From contig NZ_VAUA01000001.1 in assembly GCF_005771405.1 (NCBI RefSeq), positions 372,001-436,000 of the forward strand: DNA of 64,000 nucleotides, in the 5' to 3' direction. The translations under genes were made by a program, and so were the position numbers. This stretch comes from Parasedimentitalea maritima (GTDB taxonomy: Bacteria; Pseudomonadota; Alphaproteobacteria; Rhodobacterales; Rhodobacteraceae). Below, one piece after another: positions 42,391 to 52,598 of the stretch; positions within the stretch are counted from its first letter, which is position 1; each line of letters begins with the position of its first letter. The notes under the pieces are model-generated. The model saw only the letters and a list, made by a program, of their open reading frames with translations, was not told where the DNA came from and made no database searches.

Positions 42391-43194
42391 ATGTCTTTTT
42401 CCATTTCCGGCAAAACAGCCATCGTGACCGGCGCTGCCAATGGTATTGGTTTGGCCATCGGTAAACAGTTTGCAGCTGCCGGAGCGAACGTAATGTTTGC
42501 CGATGCGGATGAGGCAGGTCTGATCCGCGAATTGGGCAGCCAGCCCGAAGACAGCAGCACACGTTATTTTGCCGGCGATCTGCGAGAGCGATTGACCATT
42601 GCCAATCTGTTGTCGGCCACCATTGATGCCTTTGACCAGATCGATATTCTGGTCAATGGGGCCCGTCAGGTGGTGACCAGCGATCCGCTGGATCCAGAAG
42701 ATGATTCGACACATATGTTGTTGAATGAGAACTTGCTGCCAACCCTGCGGCTGTCGCAGCAGGTGGCGAAACGGATGATTAAGCAGGGGGAAGGTCGCGA
42801 GTCGCAGGGCCCGCTTGGGTCTATCGTCAACCTGTCATCGATTGCAGCCCGCCGGACCCACCCGGAACTGATGGCCTATTCCGTGTCCTCGGCTGCGATG
42901 GACCAGATGACACGATCCCTGTCGGTGGCGATGGCGCCACATCGGATCCGGGTCAACAGCATCGCCTTTGGTTCGGTGATGAGTGCCTCGCTGAAGGCCG
43001 TCCTGCGTGACAACCGTTCCTATCGTGAAGATATCGAAGACCACACACCGTTGGGGCGTATCGCTTCGCCAACCGAACTGACCGAAACGGCCCAGTTTTT
43101 GGCGTCTGAGGCCTCAAGTTTTATGACGGGGCAAATTGTGACGCTTGATGGTGGTCGCACTCTGCTGGATCCAGTGGATGCACCTGTGCACTAG
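42391..43194 (+). CDS. SDR family oxidoreductase with altered active site
   Basis: 267 residues. Rossmann nucleotide-binding motif TGAANGIGLA and an Asp in MFADADEAG indicate NAD(H) binding. The structural NNAG motif is NGAR. The catalytic Ser is in NLSSIAARR and the Tyr in MAYSVSSAAMDQ, but the position of the usual YxxxK lysine is serine. The C-terminal GQIVTLDGGRTL is intact. It is 41 bases before hemF on the same strand. The missing lysine suggests reduced or different activity; the substrate is unknown. Confidence 0.85.
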   Translation: MSFSISGKTAIVTGAANGIGLAIGKQFAAAGANVMFADADEAGLIRELGSQPEDSSTRYFAGDLRERLTIANLLSATIDAFDQIDILVNGARQVVTSDPLDPEDDSTHMLLNENLLPTLRLSQQVAKRMIKQGEGRESQGPLGSIVNLSSIAARRTHPELMAYSVSSAAMDQMTRSLSVAMAPHRIRVNSIAFGSVMSASLKAVLRDNRSYREDIEDHTPLGRIASPTELTETAQFLASEASSFMTGQIVTLDGGRTLLDPVDAPVH

Positions 43195-43235
43195 CCGGGT
43201 AAGTTCAACTGGCAGTTTAATTGAAAGAACTTTCT

Positions 43236-44129
43236 ATGAGTAGCGAAATGAAGACCGAAAAAGCCCAGGCTGCCGCGTGGTTCCGTACATTGCGCGATCA
43301 AATCGTAGCGGCGTTTGAGGGGCTGGAAGACAGCCATGCTGACGGGCCTTTGTCCGATCAGACGCCGGGCCGGTTTGAGGTATCTGAAACCACACGTAAC
43401 TCGGATGACGGGTCAGACGCTGGCGGAGGGCTGATGAGCGTGATGCGGGGCGGTCGGGTGTTCGAAAAGGTCGGCGTCAATGTATCCGAAGTTTACGGTA
43501 CATTGGGCGAACGGGCGCAAAATGCAATGGCAGCCCGCAAGGGCATTCCGGGAATGAAAGACGACCCACGGTTCTGGGCCTCGGGTATTTCTTTGGTGGC
43601 GCATATGCAGAACCCGCATGCGCCAGCCGTGCACATGAACACCCGGATGTTCTGGACACCGCATGCTTGGTGGTTTGGTGGTGGGTCGGACCTGAACCCC
43701 TGCATCGAATATGATGAAGACACCGCGCACTTCCACGGCCAGCAAAAGAAGCATTTAGATCCGCATGGCGGTCTTCTCTACCCTAAGCTAAAGGCTTGGG
43801 CGGATGAGTATTTCTATATACCGCATCGCAATCGTGCCCGTGGAGTTGGCGGCATCTTTATGGATGACCGTAACAGCGGTGAGTGGGAGAGGGATTTTGC
43901 CCTGACACAAGACATCGGCCGTGCATTTCTACCCGCTTTTGTGCCCTTGGTGGAAAAGCGCCGGGTGCAGGATTGGTCAGACGCCGACAAAGAGGCCCAG
44001 TTGGTGCATCGTGGGCTCTACGCTGAATATAATCTGGTCTATGACCGGGGGACTAAGTTCGGCCTTGAAACAGGCCATGATGCCAATGCCGTGTTGATGA
44101 GCCTGCCACCTCTGGCCAAGTGGATTTAA
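43236..44129 (+). CDS. hemF: Oxygen-dependent coproporphyrinogen III oxidase
   Basis: 297 residues. It carries out the aerobic counterpart of the hemN reaction, using O2. The conserved stretches are HAPAVHMNTRMFWT, WWFGGGSDLNP and YFYIPHRNRARGVGGIFMDD, followed by YNLVYDRGTKFGLETG near the C-terminus. ATG 43236 follows GAAAG; TTG 43221 and ATG 43248 are weaker alternatives. Having both hemF and hemN allows haem synthesis across oxygen levels. Confidence 0.96.
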   Translation: MSSEMKTEKAQAAAWFRTLRDQIVAAFEGLEDSHADGPLSDQTPGRFEVSETTRNSDDGSDAGGGLMSVMRGGRVFEKVGVNVSEVYGTLGERAQNAMAARKGIPGMKDDPRFWASGISLVAHMQNPHAPAVHMNTRMFWTPHAWWFGGGSDLNPCIEYDEDTAHFHGQQKKHLDPHGGLLYPKLKAWADEYFYIPHRNRARGVGGIFMDDRNSGEWERDFALTQDIGRAFLPAFVPLVEKRRVQDWSDADKEAQLVHRGLYAEYNLVYDRGTKFGLETGHDANAVLMSLPPLAKWI

Positions 44130-44139
44130 GAAGCATCAG

Positions 44140-45426
44140 ATGCTGAAGCGGCTGAACAACACCCGGTTTTGGGCCCTCTTTGGGGTAGCGGCTATCCTAA
44201 CCGGATCTGTTGTGATGCTGTTTCGCCTACATCCGCCGATGGCTCTGACTTTGGCAGCAGGCCCCTCTGGAGGGGCCTATCACCAATTAGCAGGGCGCTA
44301 CCGTGCCATTTTGGCCCGTGATGGGATTGATCTTGTTGTTGTCGACACCGCCGGGTCCGCCGAGAATGCGGGCCTGATCGAAGCCACGCAGGTCGATGCA
44401 GCATTTCTTCAGGGTGGTATTGGGGTACAAGGGCAAAGCACCGAGGCCATCGGAGCTATTTTCTTTGAACCGATGGTGTTCCTGACCCGGCAGGACATCG
44501 AAGTTCCGGCCAATCCAGCATTGTGGTCAGATCTGCGCATCAGCAGTGGGCGGCTTGGATCTGGCACTGCGGCTGCCTTTGATGACTTTCAAGCAGCGGT
44601 TGGTTTGCGCCCGGCATTGAACCAGCATTTTGATATGGGCTACAGTGATGCCGTTTCGGCGCTGATAGAGGGCACCATTGATGTCGCTGTTTTTGTCGCA
44701 CCAATTGACGCCCCATATCTGGTGGCAGCCTATGCAGATCACAGGATACGTTTGTTGCCGCTGGACTATAGCGAGGCAATATCTCGACGCCTGAATTATG
44801 CAAATACAGTGACAGTGCCGACGGGCGCGATTTCCCTAAAGCCTGTGGTCCCCCCCGTGCCGCGCCAGTTACTGGCGCTTGAGGCCCGCTTGGCGATCAG
44901 CGATAGCCTGCACCCGGCCTTGGTCAATCGATTGACCATGGCGGCTATCGAGTTGCACAGCGCTCGGGACATTATCACGGACCAAGGTCAGTTTCCCTCA
45001 GTCGAAGGGACAGGCCTGTCCGTGAACAACGCTGCGCGCCAATTGATCTTGAACGGCCCATCGACTTGGCATGACTGGCTGCCCTACTGGATGGCGGCGC
45101 AGGTCAATCGGTTGTTCCTGCTCATGCTGCCCATTTTGTTCCTGTTGCTTCCAATGCTGCGGGCCGTGCCTTCGCTCTATGCGTTTTTAATGCGTTGGCG
45201 GGTGCTGCAACACTACCCAGAAATCAAACAGATCGAGGATGACCTGGCTCAGGCTCCGGATTTGTCCTTGTTGGTAGAGATGGACCAGCGTTTGGTTGAA
45301 CTGGATGAAAGGCTTGCACAGGTCCGTCTGCCGCCGCTGTATCGGCAAACGGCCTACAATGCTCGCATCCATATAGAATTGGTACGCAAACGCATTTCTG
45401 CTCAGCAAGAGGCGGTGGCCTTTTAG
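44140..45426 (+). CDS. TAXI family TRAP transporter solute-binding protein with membrane segments
   Basis: 428 residues. An N-terminal hydrophobic segment (FWALFGVAAILTGSVVMLF) leads to the TAXI pattern LTLAAGPSGGAYHQLAGRYR, then DTAGSAENAGLIEATQVDAAFLQGG, as in NMT1/TAXI solute-binding proteins. Unlike soluble members it has a C-terminal hydrophobic stretch (LFLLMLPILFLLLPMLRAV) and a tail of about 90 residues with charged helices. No TRAP permease is nearby. A membrane-tethered sensor or binding role is possible. Confidence 0.8.
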   Translation: MLKRLNNTRFWALFGVAAILTGSVVMLFRLHPPMALTLAAGPSGGAYHQLAGRYRAILARDGIDLVVVDTAGSAENAGLIEATQVDAAFLQGGIGVQGQSTEAIGAIFFEPMVFLTRQDIEVPANPALWSDLRISSGRLGSGTAAAFDDFQAAVGLRPALNQHFDMGYSDAVSALIEGTIDVAVFVAPIDAPYLVAAYADHRIRLLPLDYSEAISRRLNYANTVTVPTGAISLKPVVPPVPRQLLALEARLAISDSLHPALVNRLTMAAIELHSARDIITDQGQFPSVEGTGLSVNNAARQLILNGPSTWHDWLPYWMAAQVNRLFLLMLPILFLLLPMLRAVPSLYAFLMRWRVLQHYPEIKQIEDDLAQAPDLSLLVEMDQRLVELDERLAQVRLPPLYRQTAYNARIHIELVRKRISAQQEAVAF

Positions 45427-45555
45427 GCAGGGCGCTAACATACTGATTGAGAGCGAAACCCCGCCGATCGTCATCAAAAAACTAAGCAATCCCCCAGTCC
45501 GGGCTATGCTGAACCTAGTGCTCCGTTTTGGTGTTGCTTTGGTAAGGCAGGGTTT

Positions 45556-46368
45556 ATGCGCAAAGTTATTTTTCTGATTATAGCCGTGTCAATTCTGGTC
45601 AGCTGTGGTCGCAGGGTTGAACCTGAACTGGTGCAGGCTGGGCCTGCCTCGACAGGTACGGCTGTCGCTCAATTGGTGACCTATCCCCAGTTCGGAGACA
45701 GCGATCCCTATGACTGGGAACGGCGCAAGCCAACATCCTATCCAATCCATGGTATCGACGTATCGCGTTGGCAGGGTGACATCAACTGGCGGCAGGCCAG
45801 GTCGGCCGGGGTGTCCTTTGCCTACATCAAGGCGACCGAAGGCGGTGATGTGGCAGATCCAAAGTTCGATAGCTACTGGCGCGCTTCGCGCCAAGCTGGG
45901 GTGCCCCGTGGGGCCTATCACTATTTCTACTTTTGCCGTCCTGCCGCACAGCAGGCGCGCTGGTTTATCAAACATGTGCCGCGCGAAGCAAACGCGCTGC
46001 CGCATGTGCTGGATATGGAATGGACTCCGCATTCACCAACCTGCACCAAACGCCCGGACGGTGCGCATATCCGGCGCGAGGCGACGCTGTTTCTGAGCAT
46101 GTTGGAGGCCCACTATGGGCGTCGCCCGGTTATCTATACCACCGTGGATTTCTATCAGGATACCGGGATCGGCCGGTTGTCGGGAACAGAGTTTTGGTTG
46201 CGCTCCGTTGCCGGTCATCCAGCCCAGGTCTACCCCGGAGCCTCTTGGAATTTTTGGCAATACAGCGGCACTGGCAGGGTGCCAGGTGTTGAAGGCGATG
46301 TGGATGTGAATGTGTTTAGAGGCAGTCCGGAAAGCTGGCTGCAGTGGAGTGGTCAATCACTTCAATAA
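45556..46368 (+). CDS. Glycoside hydrolase family 25 lipoprotein (lysozyme-like)
   Basis: 270 residues. A lipoprotein signal ends at the cysteine in SILVSCGRR. The GH25 fold starts at HGIDVSRWQGDINW with the nucleophile-region Asp, and continues with FAYIKATEGGDVADPKF, GAYHYFYF, VLDMEWTPH and FWQYSGTGRVPG. The enzyme cleaves muramic acid linkages. It is anchored in a membrane and may remodel the cell's own peptidoglycan. The neighbours give no further clue. Confidence 0.92.
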   Translation: MRKVIFLIIAVSILVSCGRRVEPELVQAGPASTGTAVAQLVTYPQFGDSDPYDWERRKPTSYPIHGIDVSRWQGDINWRQARSAGVSFAYIKATEGGDVADPKFDSYWRASRQAGVPRGAYHYFYFCRPAAQQARWFIKHVPREANALPHVLDMEWTPHSPTCTKRPDGAHIRREATLFLSMLEAHYGRRPVIYTTVDFYQDTGIGRLSGTEFWLRSVAGHPAQVYPGASWNFWQYSGTGRVPGVEGDVDVNVFRGSPESWLQWSGQSLQ

Positions 46369-48019
<1,651 letters not shown>

Positions 48020-48025
48020 AGGAAC

Positions 48026-48057
48026 AAAAAAGGGAGCGTCGTCGTCGCTCCCTTTTT
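48026..48057 (+). terminator. Rho-independent terminator after the lyase gene
   Basis: A perfect 12-bp stem AAAAAGGGAGCG / CGCTCCCTTTTT with a 7-base loop, seven bases after the stop codon. Its symmetry lets it also serve the convergent hemC. Confidence 0.92.
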
Positions 48058-48085
48058 CAATACGTTGTGTTTGTTACTGAGCTGA

Positions 48086-49042
48086 CTAGCGCCAGTCAAA
48101 GAAGCCCTCACCAGCGCGTTTCAGCAGGTTTGCAGCCATCTCGCGACCCAGTGCAGCACCATCTTCAATGGCACATGTCTCATCCGCTGCGATTGCTTCG
48201 CTTCCGTCCGGGCGCAGAACTTCGCCACGCAGCCGCAGGGTGGAGCCGTCCAATTCAGCCAATGCTGCGATGGGCGTTTCGCAGGACCCATCCAGTGCCG
48301 CCAGGAACGCACGTTCCGCCGCCAAGCGCTGGCCGGTTTCTGCGTGGTGGAGAGCAGCCAGCAGTTCAGCGGTGGCACTGTCATCGCCACGACGTTCAAT
48401 GCCGATGGCACCCTGTGCCACGGCGGGTAACATGTCTTCGACACTTACGGTGGTAGCGGGAACATCCTTCATGCCCAGCCGGTTCAGGCCGGCCATGGCA
48501 AGGAAGGTACAATCCGCAACGCCATCGCCCAGTTTTTTCAACCGGGTCTGCACGTTGCCGCGAAATTCCACCACTTTCAAATCAGGGCGGCGGTTCAGCA
48601 GCTGTGCGCGGCGGCGCAGTGACGAGGTGCCAACCACGGCCCCGGCAGCGAGTTCAGACAGAGACGAATTGCCGGGTGAAACAAAGGCATCGCGTACGTC
48701 TTCGCGTGGCAGATAGGTATCTAGCAGCAGCCCCTCGGGCTGGGCCACAGGCATATCCTTCATCGAATGCACCGCGATGTCGATAGCGCCAGATAGCAGA
48801 TCCTCTTCGATCTCTTTGGTGAACAGCCCTTTGCCACCCAGCTCCTTCAGCGGTTTGTCAGCCGCGATCAGGGCCTGATTGTCGCCTGAGGTCTTGATGA
48901 TGACGATCTCAAACGCTGCTTCGGGCAAATCAAATGCAGCGCCCAGACGGCGGCGGGTCTCGTAGGCTTGTGCCAGAGCAAGCGGTGAACCACGGGTGCC
49001 GATTTTGAGCGGTGAGGCGGGGGAGGGTAGCGTCAATGTCAT
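48086..49042 (-). CDS. hemC: Hydroxymethylbilane synthase (porphobilinogen deaminase)
   Basis: 318 residues from ATG 49042, which has an AAGG site upstream and gives the usual length; the frame runs another 27 codons upstream. It joins four porphobilinogens into hydroxymethylbilane. Motifs seen: IGTRGSPLALAQA, GGKGLFTKEIEEDLLSG, AVHSMKDMP, VGTSSLRRRAQLL, and the dipyrromethane-cofactor cysteine in LDGSCETPIAALAE. It is divergent from hemE. Confidence 0.96.
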   Translation of the reverse strand: MTLTLPSPASPLKIGTRGSPLALAQAYETRRRLGAAFDLPEAAFEIVIIKTSGDNQALIAADKPLKELGGKGLFTKEIEEDLLSGAIDIAVHSMKDMPVAQPEGLLLDTYLPREDVRDAFVSPGNSSLSELAAGAVVGTSSLRRRAQLLNRRPDLKVVEFRGNVQTRLKKLGDGVADCTFLAMAGLNRLGMKDVPATTVSVEDMLPAVAQGAIGIERRGDDSATAELLAALHHAETGQRLAAERAFLAALDGSCETPIAALAELDGSTLRLRGEVLRPDGSEAIAADETCAIEDGAALGREMAANLLKRAGEGFFDWR

Positions 49043-49256
49043 GGCGTCAGCCTTAAAGTATTTTTGCATCCGGTGGAAACTGCTATTGCATCTGCCGCAG
49101 CCGATAGTCGTCTGCTTTGACATAGGACAAAGATAAGGTGCGATGGGAAAGCTTATTTCGCACCCATGGGGCAGGAGGCCGCGATTGGTGGGCTTTACCT
49201 TGACAAAGCGCCGTTAAAGCCTGACCTCAGGCATCAAGCGACAGATGAGGAATGAC

Positions 49257-50291
49257 ATGGCTGAGACGAAAACGCTGCTGAAAGCACTTGCGGGTGAACA
49301 ACAAGACGTCCCACCGATCTGGATGATGCGCCAAGCCGGGCGGTATCTGCCCGAATATCGCGCCACCCGCGCGCAGGCAGGCGATTTTCTAAAGCTGTGT
49401 TATAACCCTGAGCTGGCCACCGAAGTGACGCTGCAACCGATCCGGCGTTACGGCTTTGACGCCGCGATTCTGTTTGCTGATATCCTGTTGGTACCACAGG
49501 CGCTGGGCGCAGATCTTTGGTTTGTCACAGGCGAGGGGCCGCGGCTGTCTACGGTGACCACGCAGGCCGATTTTGATAAGCTGGGTCCGGTTTCGGACAT
49601 CCACGAGGTGCTGAACCCAATTTACGAGACGGTGAAACTGCTGTCGCGTGAATTGCCCGGTGAGACGACATTGATCGGTTTTGCGGGTGCGCCATGGACT
49701 GTGGCGACCTATATGATCGCTGGACGGGGAACTCCGGATCAGGGGCCTGCACATCTATTGCGGCAAGAGAATAACGCCCTGTTCGAAGCCCTGCTGGAGC
49801 GGATTACAGCTGCGACGATTGAATACCTGTCGATGCAAATCGAAGCGGGTGCCGAAGTGGTCAAGATCTTTGACAGCTGGGCAGGGTCATTGAAAGGGGA
49901 TGCGTTTCAGAAATACGCTCTGGAACCCGCACGGGTGATTACAGCCGCATTAAAAGCGCGCCATCCCAACGTGCCTATCATCGGGTTCCCGCGTGAAGCC
50001 GGTGACAAATACATTGGCTTTGCCAAGGCCACGGGCGTGGACTGTGTGGCGCTGGACAATTCGGTCTCACCCGAATGGGCCGCTGCCAATGTGCTGGTTG
50101 ATGGCTGTGTGCAGGGCAATCTGGCCTCGCGTCACATGGTGACGGGTGGTCAGGATCTGGTGGATGAAACCCGCGCCATCGTGAAGGCGTTCAAGGGTGG
50201 CGCGCATATCTTCAACCTGGGTCATGGCATTACACCGGATGCAGATCCAGCCAACGTGCAGTTGATGATCGACACTGTACGCGAAGGTTGA
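49257..50291 (+). CDS. hemE: Uroporphyrinogen decarboxylase
   Basis: 344 residues. It decarboxylates uroporphyrinogen III to coproporphyrinogen III, the substrate of HemF/HemN encoded in the same window. The signature [17 protein letters not shown] and the second, [13 protein letters not shown], are clear. ATG 49257 is preferred since GAGG lies six bases upstream; ATG 49245 is also in frame. The 200-base gap to the divergent hemC probably holds both promoters. Confidence 0.96.
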   Translation: MAETKTLLKALAGEQQDVPPIWMMRQAGRYLPEYRATRAQAGDFLKLCYNPELATEVTLQPIRRYGFDAAILFADILLVPQALGADLWFVTGEGPRLSTVTTQADFDKLGPVSDIHEVLNPIYETVKLLSRELPGETTLIGFAGAPWTVATYMIAGRGTPDQGPAHLLRQENNALFEALLERITAATIEYLSMQIEAGAEVVKIFDSWAGSLKGDAFQKYALEPARVITAALKARHPNVPIIGFPREAGDKYIGFAKATGVDCVALDNSVSPEWAAANVLVDGCVQGNLASRHMVTGGQDLVDETRAIVKAFKGGAHIFNLGHGITPDADPANVQLMIDTVREG

Positions 50292-50300
50292 CCTGAAAGA

Positions 50301-50320
50301 GCGAGGGGCCAGCCCCTCGC
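50301..50320 (+). terminator. Possible terminator after hemE
   Basis: Perfect stem GCGAGGGGC / GCCCCTCGC with a two-base loop, ten bases after the hemE stop codon. It lacks a T-run, so efficiency is uncertain. Confidence 0.45.
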
Positions 50321-50436
50321 GCTCCCCGGGATATTTCAGGCTAGATGAATACGGATCAAAACTGCGCTTTGCCTTGTTGTGAGGCGTAGCTTCAGGCATG
50401 AGCGCCCAATCAAATGCCAGTTGAAAGGGCGTTATC

Positions 50437-50604
50437 ATGGATTACGGTAAAACAGGTGGACCTGTGAAAAAGGGTAAGAACGCACCCCGGCACAAAGAAC
50501 ACAACGCCAAGGGAAGCAATAAAAACCCGTTTGGTCAGAGTGCAACCAAGGCTGAACTGCTGGCACGGATGAAAGCGGCTGCTGAGGCCAAGAAGCAGGG
50601 CTGA
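50437..50604 (+). CDS. Small basic hypothetical protein (55 aa)
   Basis: 55 residues, Lys/Gly-rich, starting MDYGKTGGPVKKGKNAPRH and ending LLARMKAAAEAKKQG. The N-terminal half looks disordered and the C-terminal part forms a basic helix. I know no function. AAAGGGC lies about nine bases before the ATG. The protein-like composition and separation from its neighbours support it as real. Confidence 0.55.
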   Translation: MDYGKTGGPVKKGKNAPRHKEHNAKGSNKNPFGQSATKAELLARMKAAAEAKKQG

Positions 50605-50608
50605 GGTG

Positions 50609-51700
50609 CTAGTTGGTCTTTTGGGCCAGTTCTGACATGATTTTTTCAGTGTGTTGCCCGCGTGTGGGGCTGGCTGGAGCAACCCAATCGGGCTGACCGG
50701 AAAACCGTGGTGCTGGGGCGGCCTGCAATGCGCCCTGTGCCTCGACCCAGGTGGCGCGACTGTTCATCGGATGTGCCTTGGCCTCTTCTGGGTTAAGCAC
50801 CGGCGCAACACAGGCATCAGATCCATCAAACAGTGCAGCCCAGTGATCACGCGGCTGGCTGGCAAACATCCCGGTCAGCCGATCGCAAAGGGTAGGCCAG
50901 ATGTCGCGGTCGAACTGAAGTTGGAAATCGGCATCATTGGCCAGCCCCATCAGGTGCAGAAATTCGGCGTAGAACTTGGGTTCGAGGCACTGCACCGAGA
51001 TAAAGCCGCCGTCGCCGCAGCGGTAAGTGCGGCTCCAATGTGGGCCATCCAACAGGTTTTGACCGCGGGTTACACCAAAATTTCCGGTTTGGCGCATGGT
51101 TAGCAGCAGGTTCATCATGTGGGCCGAGCCATCATAGATCGCGGCATCGACGACGCAGCCCTTGCCGGTGGCTTTCGCTTTTAGGATGGCTGCTAGCATT
51201 CCAACCGCCAGATACATTGCTCCGCCACCAATATCACCAACTAGGGTGGCTGGTGTCAGCGGCACGTCGCCGGGGGCGGATCCATACCAGAGCGCGCCAG
51301 ACAGTGAGATATAGTTGAGATCATGCCCGGCAGTGTGTGACAGCGCGCTGTCCTGTCCCCAGCCGGTCATGCGACCAAATACCAGCGCTGGGTTTGCAGT
51401 CTGACAAATATCTGGACCCAGCCCCAACTTCTCCATCACGCCGGGGCGAAACCCTTCGATCAACCCATCTGCTGTTGCCACCAGAGATTTGAAGGTTTCT
51501 ATGTCGGCACTGTTTTTCAAGTCCAGTTCGATCGAACGTTTGCCGCGATCCAGGATGGAGTGTTCTGGCATCCCGGGCGTCACCGTGCCGCCCTTGCGAT
51601 GGACGCAGATCACATCAGCTCCAAGATCGGCCAGCAACATGGCGGCAAAGGGGCCAGGGCCCAGACCTTCAACTTCGACAATGCGGATACCGTTTAGCAT
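50609..51700 (-). CDS. CaiB/BaiF family CoA-transferase (alpha-methylacyl-CoA racemase-like)
   Basis: 363 residues, class III CoA-transferase fold. The N-terminal motif IRIVEVEGLGPGPFAAMLLADLGADV and the catalytic aspartate D127 in TAGHDLNYISLSGAL fit the racemase subgroup, where a conserved Asp/His pair inverts the alpha-carbon of branched acyl-CoAs. It lies downstream of an SDR gene (42 bases) and a thiolase on the same strand, so an acyl-CoA degradation operon is likely. Confidence 0.88.
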   Translation of the reverse strand: MLNGIRIVEVEGLGPGPFAAMLLADLGADVICVHRKGGTVTPGMPEHSILDRGKRSIELDLKNSADIETFKSLVATADGLIEGFRPGVMEKLGLGPDICQTANPALVFGRMTGWGQDSALSHTAGHDLNYISLSGALWYGSAPGDVPLTPATLVGDIGGGAMYLAVGMLAAILKAKATGKGCVVDAAIYDGSAHMMNLLLTMRQTGNFGVTRGQNLLDGPHWSRTYRCGDGGFISVQCLEPKFYAEFLHLMGLANDADFQLQFDRDIWPTLCDRLTGMFASQPRDHWAALFDGSDACVAPVLNPEEAKAHPMNSRATWVEAQGALQAAPAPRFSGQPDWVAPASPTRGQHTEKIMSELAQKTN

Positions 51701-51741
51701 CTAGTGGATCTTTCCTTTGGAATTTGCCGTTTTGCAGGCGG

Positions 51742-52566
51742 TCAGAATGATAAACCGCCACCAACAATCAGGGTCTGGCCTGAGACATAATTGCTTTCTG
51801 GGATGCAAAACAGATAGACACCACCGGCAGCTTCTTCGACGGTGCCAGCCCGGCGCATTGGGATCATCGATTCCACTCCCTGAACAACCTTTTGTGGAAT
51901 GCCGACACCAACCTGATTGCCGTCAACCGTGATCATCTCTTTCTCGGCGGTGGCTGCGGTCAGGCGGGTGGCAATCATGCCAAAGGCCACGGCGTTCACA
52001 TTGACTTTGAATCGCCCCCATTCCTTGGCCAGCGTTTTGGTGAGGCCCAGAACCCCAGCCTTGGCGGCTGCATAGTTGGCCTGACCGGGATTGCCACCGG
52101 TGCCTGCTACGGATGAAATGTTGACCACCTTGCGGAAGACCTCGCAGCCCTCGGCGGCCTCTTGGGTTGCGGCTTCGGTGATGAAAGGCGTGGCTGCGCG
52201 CAGGATGCGGAACGGGGCTTTCAGGTGGACGTCCATCATTGCATCAAACTGTGCATCTGACATTTTCCCGATCAGCGCATCCCAAGTGTATCCTGCGTTG
52301 TTGACGATGATATCGACACCGCCAAAGCGATCGATACCGTCCTGAATGAAACTTTCGGCAAAGCCATCAGCACTTACCGATCCAGCGACGGCAATAGCTT
52401 TGCCACCCATCTCCCTGATTTCAGCCACCACCGCATTGGCGGGGTCAGCATCCAGATCGTTGATCACCAGATTGGCGCCATCTGCGGCCAGTTTTAACGC
52501 GATGGCACGTCCAATACCACGGCCTGCGCCAGTCACATAAGCGGTTTTACCCAAGAGCTTTGTCAT
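51742..52566 (-). CDS. SDR family oxidoreductase (3-hydroxyacyl-CoA dehydrogenase-like)
   Basis: 274 residues. Rossmann motif TGAGRGIGRAIAL, Asp in NLVINDLDAD (NAD-type), NNAG in DIIVNNAGYTW, catalytic Ser in NISSVAGTGG and YxxxK in NYAAAKAGVLGL. The end is GGVYLFCIPESNYVSGQTLIVGGG. It sits between a CoA-transferase and a thiolase and probably oxidises a 3-hydroxyacyl-CoA for the thiolase to cleave. AGGA lies before ATG 52566. Confidence 0.9.
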   Translation of the reverse strand: MTKLLGKTAYVTGAGRGIGRAIALKLAADGANLVINDLDADPANAVVAEIREMGGKAIAVAGSVSADGFAESFIQDGIDRFGGVDIIVNNAGYTWDALIGKMSDAQFDAMMDVHLKAPFRILRAATPFITEAATQEAAEGCEVFRKVVNISSVAGTGGNPGQANYAAAKAGVLGLTKTLAKEWGRFKVNVNAVAFGMIATRLTAATAEKEMITVDGNQVGVGIPQKVVQGVESMIPMRRAGTVEEAAGGVYLFCIPESNYVSGQTLIVGGGLSF

Positions 52567-52598
52567 TGTTTCAATTCCTTATGCCTTGCCGGGTTATG

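Noticed and set aside
49043-49256. hemC-hemE gap as a replication origin, as near hemE in Caulobacter
   Set aside because: No TTATCCACA box or clear AT-rich block is present there.
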